Assembly: GCA_029262375.1 (NCBI GenBank)
Contig: JAJCZM010000049.1
Location: 67,992-131,991 of the forward strand
Length of the DNA: 64,000 nt
Source of the DNA: Deltaproteobacteria bacterium
Lineage (GTDB): Bacteria > Desulfobacterota > Binatia > UBA1149 > SPBQ01
Direction of reading: 5' to 3'
The notes under the pieces were generated by a model. The model had not been told where the DNA came from. It saw nothing but the letters and a program-made list of their open reading frames with translations, and did not search any database. Positions within the stretch are counted from its first letter, which is position 1. Each line of letters begins with the position of its first letter. This document shows, piece by piece, positions 42,021 through 49,137 of this stretch. Made by a program: the position numbers and the translations under genes.

Positions 42021-42541
42021 GAAGCGACGCGACTCGAGAGCGCGGTGAGTCTCGGCTGCGTAAGGAGATGCGTGAGAAAGTGACCGCCGAGCAAGACAAT
42101 GCGCACAGTGATCATGCTGGTGGCGAAGGCCTCACAGGCCATGCGAAGACTCTCGAGCGATTGCACGCTGGCGAAGTCGGCATCTTCCACAACGACGACC
42201 AACGAGACGCCGCGTGTTCTGGCATCGGCCATCTCTGAGAAGAGCGCTTCTACCTGCTGCTTCCCGCCGACAGCGCTGCGCGTCGGCAAGCTGCCCGCCA
42301 TCAATTCGGCCATGACGTCGATGCGGCCGAGCCGGCCACTGAACGCGATCACGCGCACGCCCGACGCGCGATCGATTGCCGCATCGAGGGTTTGTCGGAT
42401 CGCGTACTGATCGTCACCGACGAGCACCGCGTGCCCCTCGCCGGAATCTAGGTATCGCGTGATCTTCGCCTCGATGTCGCGCGGAGTGTATCGCGAGCGA
42501 ACCGACCGCGATCCTTTGGACTGTCTAATCGTCGAAGCCAT
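42005..42541 (-). CDS. Degenerate ExeA/MshM-like AAA ATPase domain protein
   Basis: The start is placed at 'MASTIRQSKGSRSVRSRY' (178 residues), as the first 76 codons of the ORF-track frame are low-complexity and Arg/Cys-rich. The C-terminal two thirds align by eye with ExeA-family ATPases: 'GVSLVVVVEDADFASVQSLE' (Walker B position and downstream helix) and 'VRIVLLGGHFLTHLLTQPRL' then 'TALSSRVASQF' (family: 'VLVGQPELR..L...L..RI..RF'). The Walker A position reads 'AVLVGDDQYAIRQTL', with no Gly-Lys-Thr, so ATP binding is probably lost. No downstream secretion or type II genes are present. It may be a regulatory or scaffold version. Confidence 0.6.
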   Translation of the reverse strand: MASTIRQSKGSRSVRSRYTPRDIEAKITRYLDSGEGHAVLVGDDQYAIRQTLDAAIDRASGVRVIAFSGRLGRIDVMAELMAGSLPTRSAVGGKQQVEALFSEMADARTRGVSLVVVVEDADFASVQSLESLRMACEAFATSMITVRIVLLGGHFLTHLLTQPRLTALSSRVASQFNF

Positions 42542-42629
42542 TGCGTAACCGTCTTGACCCGCGACAATTTCCCGCAAGCCCGAAGCAGCGACAATCGTTC
42601 GAGCACTCAGACTGTGCGTAACTCCTCGA

Positions 42630-42647
42630 CCTGCCCGACCTGCCCGA
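42630..42647. repeat. Two tandem copies of CCTGCCCGA
   Basis: Two exact nonamers CCTGCCCGA, with decayed copies on both sides, lie just after the stop of the 42654-44948 TPR gene and before the ExeA-like start. Confidence 0.7.
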
Positions 42648-42653
42648 CTCGCC

Positions 42654-44948
42654 TTACTTCGGATTCGACAGGCCGGCGAGCAGGTGCGACACGACGCCGT
42701 CGCGCGCGAACACGCGCGAGTGTTGAGCAATGTCGCGCCAGACGCGCAGTTGCGCCGTGCCGAGCGCACGAAATCGCCCGTTCACATCACGGAACGTGTA
42801 GATGGAAGATGCACGATTTCCGCCCAGCATATCGAGGCAAGCAACCAAGACCGTCCGACGATCTGCGCTGCCTAGCGAACCGCGCAATTCGACGTCGGCG
42901 CGACGGCGCCCCTCCCACAATAAAACCGGCAGCGTACGCTCGATTGCGTCAAAGGCCGACAGTCCGCCGCGCTCGTCGCCGCCGTCGAGTTCGGCCAGAC
43001 CGCGCACTACCCACGCACCCATCCGCGCCGGATTCTCGCGCGTGGCGTGCTCGAGATCCGTGAGCGCGAGATCGAGTTCGCCGCGGCGCCAATGCAGCTC
43101 GCCGCGATAGGCGTACGTCGCTTCCTCTGGAAGGTATGTGTATTCGGTCTTGCCGTTTCCCCACACGGCCAGCGCTTCGTCGTAGTCCCCTTGCAACATT
43201 CTCGCGGCACCGCCGCCGACGTAGCCCCAGCGCGTCTTCGTCTTGTCCCAAATCTCGTCGAAACCGGCCTGCGCTTTCGCGTAGTCGCCCATCCACAGAT
43301 GGATCTCCGCGGCGTACGTGCGCGCGAACGGCGAGAACTCATCTTGCGCGGCAAGAGCCGCAAGGTCGGCTAGTACGTCGGCAACCGAACGATGCAGGAT
43401 GCGCGCTTGCGCGTTGACGGCCTGCGACCGCGGCGCTTCGAGATCGTAGAGTGGATCCAATCGGTCGTCGACGACGCGCGTGGGCTGACGCGAGCGGTTT
43501 CCCGCGAACCCGCTCATCGTACGGTCAACCAATTCCGACAGACGACGGTCGTCGTCCACGATCGGCCGGACGGCGTCGCGTCCGTGCATCTGGACGAGGA
43601 GCGAAAGATGACTCGGCGACTTCGACCAAGGCTCTTCGTTATCGTCGGCACGGTAGACGAGGTCGGCCTGCTTACGCTGCAACTGCCAAACCGGATGATC
43701 CGCAAAGCGACCGCCGGGCTTGAGATCGTCGAACATGCCTTCGGTATCGCCCGCGTCTCGACGCGCGACCGCACGCCAGAGCAACGCCTCGCTGTTCTTC
43801 GGCTCGGCTTCGATGACGCGATCGAGGTCTTCGAGAGCGCCTTCGATCTGCCCGATCAGCGTTCGCGCCGCGCCGCGCGCGCGAATCGCGCGCAGATCGC
43901 CGGGTCGTTTGGCAAGTACCAGCTCACAAAGCGGCAGGCTGGCCTCGGCATTCCCCTTGTACAGCTCCAACTCGGCCAAGCGCAGGCTCAGATCGAGCGG
44001 GCCGCCGCGGTCGTGAATCGCGCGCGCACGTTGCAGAGCGCCATCGGGATCCCCGGCGCCGAAAACCGACTCCACCGCGTGCGTCAGATCTTCGCCGTTC
44101 GGTTCGGCGGCGAGCACCGCCGTACAGGCGTCTCGCGCGATGTCGGGTCGGCGTGCCAGCGCGGCCAGGCGTCCTACCTCGCGCCAATCCGCCGCAGCCC
44201 CTGTTCGCAAGGCGACGAGGTGACGTAGCTCCAGCGCCGCATCGAGCGCCTCGACGACCGTAAGCATGCGTGTGAGCGCGCGCTGCTGTTCAAGGCCCAG
44301 CGGCGCATCGGCCAGCGCGAGAACCCGCGGGCGAACATCGACAGCCAACCCGCAAAAGCCATCGAGCACCGCCGCGCACGCAGCGTAACTCGCGGCGCAG
44401 CATGCGACGGACGCAGAATCGCAGCCGGACTGACCGGCAAGTGCGTGATCGTAGGCGTCGATGGCACCGCCGATATCGCCGACATCCAACCGTAGTACCG
44501 CCGCAGCGGCGGCACCCGCCGGTGACCACTCGACGAGAGTACGAGCCGCCTCGGCGAGAATCTCAGCGTCGGGTTGCTCGGGCGCAAACGCTGGTTGTTC
44601 TAGCAGCGTAAGCGCCGAGTCGAGTTGCGTCGCTTGTAACCCCAGTGCGCCTTCGGCGGCTCGCCGGCGCCATGCGACGAGGTCGACGGCGAGCTGCGCG
44701 TACGCCCGCACGCGCGGATCGATACGATCTCGCACCGCCAAAAGCAGAGCGCGCTCCGTCTTACCGATGGTGCTCGGGCGCACGACTTTCGGCGAAACAG
44801 ACGCATCGGCACCAACACGAATTTCGATTGTCGGACCGGCGCCGCGGTCGAAGAACAGGCACAACGCGTCGTCGACTGCAGACAGCCGAGAGGGCCGTAA
44901 CCCCTTCGGCCAATCGCCGAACCAATCCGGTAGTGGCAGCGCGATCAT
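42654..44948 (-). CDS. Large TPR protein, paralogue B
   Basis: The start is placed at 'MIALPLPDWFGDWPKGLRPS' (764 residues), because the ATG overlaps the upstream TPR stop as ATGA. There is no signal peptide. An N-terminal domain of about 80 residues ('GPTIEIRVGADASVS') precedes tetratricopeptide repeats such as 'ELELYKGNAEASLPLCELVL', 'GAARTLIGQIEGALEDLDRV' and 'AARMLQGDYDEALAVWGN'. Near the end 'FARTYAAEIHLWMGDYAKAQ' and 'YAYRGELHWRRGELDLAL' mirror repeats in paralogue A. The C-terminus carries 'GGNRASSIYTFRDVNGRFRA', shared with A. It is probably a scaffold for, or binding partner of, the radical SAM enzymes nearby (inference). Confidence 0.75.
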   Translation of the reverse strand: MIALPLPDWFGDWPKGLRPSRLSAVDDALCLFFDRGAGPTIEIRVGADASVSPKVVRPSTIGKTERALLLAVRDRIDPRVRAYAQLAVDLVAWRRRAAEGALGLQATQLDSALTLLEQPAFAPEQPDAEILAEAARTLVEWSPAGAAAAAVLRLDVGDIGGAIDAYDHALAGQSGCDSASVACCAASYAACAAVLDGFCGLAVDVRPRVLALADAPLGLEQQRALTRMLTVVEALDAALELRHLVALRTGAAADWREVGRLAALARRPDIARDACTAVLAAEPNGEDLTHAVESVFGAGDPDGALQRARAIHDRGGPLDLSLRLAELELYKGNAEASLPLCELVLAKRPGDLRAIRARGAARTLIGQIEGALEDLDRVIEAEPKNSEALLWRAVARRDAGDTEGMFDDLKPGGRFADHPVWQLQRKQADLVYRADDNEEPWSKSPSHLSLLVQMHGRDAVRPIVDDDRRLSELVDRTMSGFAGNRSRQPTRVVDDRLDPLYDLEAPRSQAVNAQARILHRSVADVLADLAALAAQDEFSPFARTYAAEIHLWMGDYAKAQAGFDEIWDKTKTRWGYVGGGAARMLQGDYDEALAVWGNGKTEYTYLPEEATYAYRGELHWRRGELDLALTDLEHATRENPARMGAWVVRGLAELDGGDERGGLSAFDAIERTLPVLLWEGRRRADVELRGSLGSADRRTVLVACLDMLGGNRASSIYTFRDVNGRFRALGTAQLRVWRDIAQHSRVFARDGVVSHLLAGLSNPK

Positions 44949-47188
44949 GGCGTGAGTCGATTGACGATCTCGCGCTCGACAAGCGGTACACGGTTGGCCG
45001 CTTGGCGCCGCCAGGATTCCACGTCTTCGACGATCCGGAAGCGATCGTCTGCGTCGAAGTACGTGATCGTGTGTGAGGATCTGTTCCCGCGCATCAACCG
45101 GAGGCCCTCTTCGAGAACCGCTGACATTTCTTCCTCGGGCGACGGCCACGTGTGGCCGAGCGCGCGAGAGATGTCCCAGAATAGACGCGGGTGCTTCTCT
45201 ACCAACGAACGGTAGCTGAGCAATGCATCGTCGCGGCGACCAAGCGCAATGTGGCAGAGCGCCGCACTCATGCGGGCGGCGACGCGGCCGGGCTTTGCCG
45301 ACAGTGCCACTTCGAACTCGCGCAGTGACTGTTCGTGCTCACCTCGCAGGCGGTGCAGCTCACCGAGATAGACATGCGTCGTCGCACCCGGGACCGGCTC
45401 GAACACGTACGCAAGCCTTTTGAATTCGTCGAGCGCTGCATCGAAATCGCCACGATGGACGTGCACTGCCGCACGACCTACGAATCCCCAGCGCGCTTGC
45501 TTGGCCTTGTCGTTGCCGAAAAAGCACTTCTCGGCCTCGTCGAACTGTCCGAGCCACAGGCGAAGTTCGCCCCAATAGCACCACGGATGCGGCGACTCAG
45601 GAAACTGCTCGTTGAGAGCCTTGAAGCCGGCATGCACGTTCTCGATCGGCTGCGTTCGGATCGTCTTGAGGAGTTCGGCAGATAGATCCCGACTCACGAG
45701 ATCGGCGTCCTGCGGAGCCGGAAGCATCATTTGGAGATCAGCAGGACGGTCGGATTTCCCCGCCGGAATCCGCGTGAGCGCTTCTTTGCGATTGCCTTTG
45801 AGCGAGGCCAGCATCGCATCGACCTCGGCAAGGCCGGGGTTCGCGATCGTCGTACCGTCGGCCTCGGCCTCGTTGCGCAGGATCGCCACGACGTTCGGAT
45901 AGATATCTCGATCCACGAGCGCCGTTAGCAGCGTGTGCAGCGGCGTCTGTGCGCGAGCACGCGCATAGTTGAGGTAGTGGGTCGCCGTCTCCATGTCGCC
46001 TTTGCGCATGTATAGCTCAGCCATCCACGCCATCGTCTCGGGATCGTCGAGGGCTTCGATCCCCTTGAAGATCGTCAGTGCTTCTTCGTTCTCACCGTCG
46101 AGCACACAGCGCGCGCCCTCGGCTCGCAAAACGCCGATGGCCTCCGGCTGGAGCTCACGCGCTTTCGCGATCCAGCCGCGCGCGTCATCGGTACGCCCGC
46201 ACCACAAGGCGATCTCGGCCAGCGTAAGAAGCACTTCGAAGTGCGGCGGATCTTTAGCCGCGCGTTTCTCGAGAATCTCAGCGCCCTCGGCGAATGCGCC
46301 GTAGCGCAGCAGATCGCGCACCACGCGGATCATCAGGTGATCGTCGTTCGGCTGCGCGGCGCTGGCCCAACGCAGGCATCGCACGGCGAGTTCGCTTCCG
46401 TTGAGCTCATGCGCCAGTTCCGCCATCGGAACGTAATAGTGCGCGCGCTCAGAAAGCTTCGTGTACACGAGCCCCAACCGCAGACGTTCAAACGCCGCCT
46501 CGGTGAACCGTAGTTCCTTCAGTGCAAGCCCGCAGAAGGCGTTCAGCCCTCCCCACGACGCGTTGCCCTCCGGCGACGAGGCGGCGCATTCCTGCAGTCG
46601 GTCGATGTCGCCCGAGCAGGCGTAGACGACCGGCGCCAACCACGCAGGCAGATTGGCAACGTCGGTGTCGGCGTGCGCGAGGACTTCGTCCCACGCCCCC
46701 CCGATCAAGCGTAGGTACAACCGGATTCCGAGCGCGTCGTCGCCCTCGCCGACATCGATGACGGGCATGGATCCCGCTCGATATTCTTCCGCGCTACGTA
46801 GCTGCCGGATCAGGTCGAACGCCTGCGCCAGATCGAGATCGTCGCGGCTCGGCTTGTAGCTGCTCGGCGCAGAGTCGCCGCCGACGATCTGCTGCACCCA
46901 GAGCATGCGTTGATGGAACGCCTGCATGTCGCTACGTGCCTCGGCCAGAGCCGATGCGTCGAGCGACAACGATTCGTTACCGTGACTCGTGACCAAGCGC
47001 GCGGCAACCGGGTCGGCCGCGGTGTCCACTTCGTAGACGCGTTGCTCGCCGCGCGCTGTCGCAATCCATAGACGCAGCGTCTCGGGATCGGCGTGCGCTT
47101 CCAACCACTTCGCATCTAGGGCGCCGAACAGGCGAAGCCATGCCGGCCGCGCCTGCACGAGGATGAACTGTGCTCTTCGTGGACTCAC
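44945..47188 (-). CDS. Large TPR protein, paralogue A
   Basis: A GTG start 9 bases after the dioxygenase-transglutaminase stop gives 747 residues with no signal peptide. TPR units include 'GLALKELRFTEAAFERLRLG', 'LTLAEIALWCGRTDDARGWI' and 'MAELYMRKGDMETATHYLNY'. The C-terminal third has 'PHPWCYWGELRLWLGQFDEA', 'RWGFVGRAAVHVHRGDFDAA' and 'YLGELHRLRGEHEQSLREFE', matching paralogue B position by position. The end carries 'RGNRSSHTITYFDADDRFRI', the same C-terminal motif as B. The pair is encoded head to tail with ATGA overlap, suggesting equimolar synthesis and perhaps a heterodimer. TPR proteins bind other proteins; here the natural candidates are the dioxygenase-transglutaminase and radical SAM proteins. 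Confidence 0.75.
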   Translation of the reverse strand: MSPRRAQFILVQARPAWLRLFGALDAKWLEAHADPETLRLWIATARGEQRVYEVDTAADPVAARLVTSHGNESLSLDASALAEARSDMQAFHQRMLWVQQIVGGDSAPSSYKPSRDDLDLAQAFDLIRQLRSAEEYRAGSMPVIDVGEGDDALGIRLYLRLIGGAWDEVLAHADTDVANLPAWLAPVVYACSGDIDRLQECAASSPEGNASWGGLNAFCGLALKELRFTEAAFERLRLGLVYTKLSERAHYYVPMAELAHELNGSELAVRCLRWASAAQPNDDHLMIRVVRDLLRYGAFAEGAEILEKRAAKDPPHFEVLLTLAEIALWCGRTDDARGWIAKARELQPEAIGVLRAEGARCVLDGENEEALTIFKGIEALDDPETMAWMAELYMRKGDMETATHYLNYARARAQTPLHTLLTALVDRDIYPNVVAILRNEAEADGTTIANPGLAEVDAMLASLKGNRKEALTRIPAGKSDRPADLQMMLPAPQDADLVSRDLSAELLKTIRTQPIENVHAGFKALNEQFPESPHPWCYWGELRLWLGQFDEAEKCFFGNDKAKQARWGFVGRAAVHVHRGDFDAALDEFKRLAYVFEPVPGATTHVYLGELHRLRGEHEQSLREFEVALSAKPGRVAARMSAALCHIALGRRDDALLSYRSLVEKHPRLFWDISRALGHTWPSPEEEMSAVLEEGLRLMRGNRSSHTITYFDADDRFRIVEDVESWRRQAANRVPLVEREIVNRLTP

Positions 47189-47197
47189 CGTTCGGGT

Positions 47198-49003
47198 TCA
47201 GAGCCGGGCCAAGATCGTGCCGCTGGCCGTTCTCTCCTCGAATACTCTACAGACGTCGGCAGTCACGCCGCCGACGGCGTGATCGCGCAAGACGTTGGAA
47301 TAGGCCAGCTGTGTGGCAATGCGGTCGCCCATCAGGTGTTTGAGGCGCGCGTCCAGGTAGTCGGTCCATACCGGCGACAATGCAATCGGCTGCGTCGCGC
47401 CGTCCAATTGGGCGGCGATGTCAGCGACGTTTTCTTCACCAGGCTGTGGGAATGCCACATCGAGAACACTGCCGCCTTGGTAGGCCTCTCGAGCGACACA
47501 ACCTATCTTGGGTTGATCGCCCTGGAACTCCAGATCCGCATACTCTGGAATGCCGGCCAACGGCGTCCCGCCGAGGTCGGCGACATAGTACAGGGTGTTG
47601 GGCGACCACGCGTCGGCAAACGCCCAACCTTGCTCCGTCGTCACGCGCACCAACAAATGGTCGCCACGGCCGGTAGCGGGGTCGATCGTGTTGAAGATCT
47701 CCACCTGCTCGAACATCTGCGAGAGAAGCAGCGCGAGCGTATAGTTCTGCCCCTCGCAATTGACGAAACCGCGAAACAGTCGCGACCAGTTCGTTTGCGG
47801 AAAATCGGCTTCGCCGACCTGCTCGGCCAAATGCGCGTGGGACGCAAGCTGATTGACCAGCACTTCCCCCACGATCGAGATGCATCTTCGCAATCGCGAA
47901 ACGTCGTCCGCGAGCCTCTCTGCGATTTGGTCCGCGAGTCGCGAGACCCACGACATCGACAGCGCGACGTCCAGATCGAGTACTCGCGCACGCACGGTCG
48001 CATCGACCCGCTCGTTCCATTGCTCACGTTTCGGTAAGAAGTAGTCCGGGTGATTCGCCAACAGGACACGCGCGCACTCGGCGAAACTGCGACGACGCGA
48101 GCGAATCATCGCTTCGGGATTGACCAACCTCGAGATCACCGCGGTTTCCACCGGCGACGGCGACGGATTGTCGGGGCGATAGTCGAGCGGATCGGCCGTT
48201 CGTATCATCGGATTCTCTAGATAGCGCACGCGGTAGCTATAGTTGGAGTGCGGTGCGTGTAGCGAGAACCCGTGCGTAATCAGCACGTCGCCCGCCTTAC
48301 CGGTGAACTCCGCGATGTCGCTACACTGTCGCGCAATCGACTTGCCCCACTCGTCGCCTCGACTATCGATCCCTTGTTCGGTTTCTTCGAGTTGTCCGAC
48401 GATGTGGGTCAACGACTGGCCGGTATAGAGAGTGCCGGCGCCTCCGGATTCGACATCGGTCCATAGGATGAGAAGCGCGAGCGCATCGCGACGATTCTCG
48501 AATGTCATGTACTGACCGGGCTCGTCGATGTGCCACTGCTGCGAGCCGGCGTAGACGGTATCCACCTCTAACGGCGGACAGGGAGGCGGCCGGAAGTCAC
48601 CGTTGAGTATCCACTGCTCACCCATCGTACGGCGCGAGATGTTTTCGGGATCACCGACCAAGCTCACGATCGCCCCCCAGAGCTTCGGTGAGAACTCTTC
48701 GATGTCGAACGAACGACCGGTGTCGATGTACACGCGTGCAATCGACCAGGTCTCGGGTTCGCGCAGATCGAGCTCTCCTACATCAGCCCGATGCTGTGCA
48801 TCTACATCACGATACGAAGGCGGCGGATCTTTCTCGATCGTAGTCTGACGCACCAGCTGCTTGGCTAGCTCGGGCGAAAAGCAGTCGCGCACAATCAGAT
48901 ACCCGTTCTCGATGAACTCGCGCTTGCGCTCCTCGGACAGGGCGAAGGACGATTCGGACGAGAGCGACGCGTCGATGCTAGGAATGGTCGGATGGGCAGC
49001 CAC
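47198..49003 (-). CDS. PhyH-type 2OG dioxygenase fused to transglutaminase-like domain
   Basis: A GTG start gives 601 residues with no signal peptide. Residues about 20-270 are a phytanoyl-CoA dioxygenase-like Fe(II)/2-oxoglutarate fold: 'EFIENGYLIVRDCFSPELAK', His-x-Asp in 'SQQWHIDEPGQYM' (158/160), and the distal His and Arg in 'DVLITHGFSLHAPHSNYSYR'. Residues about 390-480 look like a transglutaminase/Cys-protease core: 'FVNCEGQNYTLALLLSQMF' (Cys416), 'GRGDHLLVRVT' (His449) and 'GWAFADAWSPNTLYYV' (Asp464), in the right order and spacing for a Cys-His-Asp triad. One part would hydroxylate, the other cross-link or cleave amides. It heads a minus-strand operon with the TPR pair and is divergent from the dual radical SAM gene. 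Confidence 0.8.
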   Translation of the reverse strand: MAAHPTIPSIDASLSSESSFALSEERKREFIENGYLIVRDCFSPELAKQLVRQTTIEKDPPPSYRDVDAQHRADVGELDLREPETWSIARVYIDTGRSFDIEEFSPKLWGAIVSLVGDPENISRRTMGEQWILNGDFRPPPCPPLEVDTVYAGSQQWHIDEPGQYMTFENRRDALALLILWTDVESGGAGTLYTGQSLTHIVGQLEETEQGIDSRGDEWGKSIARQCSDIAEFTGKAGDVLITHGFSLHAPHSNYSYRVRYLENPMIRTADPLDYRPDNPSPSPVETAVISRLVNPEAMIRSRRRSFAECARVLLANHPDYFLPKREQWNERVDATVRARVLDLDVALSMSWVSRLADQIAERLADDVSRLRRCISIVGEVLVNQLASHAHLAEQVGEADFPQTNWSRLFRGFVNCEGQNYTLALLLSQMFEQVEIFNTIDPATGRGDHLLVRVTTEQGWAFADAWSPNTLYYVADLGGTPLAGIPEYADLEFQGDQPKIGCVAREAYQGGSVLDVAFPQPGEENVADIAAQLDGATQPIALSPVWTDYLDARLKHLMGDRIATQLAYSNVLRDHAVGGVTADVCRVFEERTASGTILARL

Positions 49004-49137
49004 GGAAACGATACCGAGCCCCGAGCTTACAGCGATGTGCGTGACCAGGCCATACGCCGGCCCATGACCCCCTCGCTAGAGGCACGTTTGGGTGTATCTG
49101 CTTGCCTCACAGAGACCCCGGTGAGCACAATGTCGGG

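Noticed and set aside
43392-44228. 278-codon plus-strand ORF
   Set aside because: It is antisense to the TPR paralogue B gene; the composition is of shadow type.
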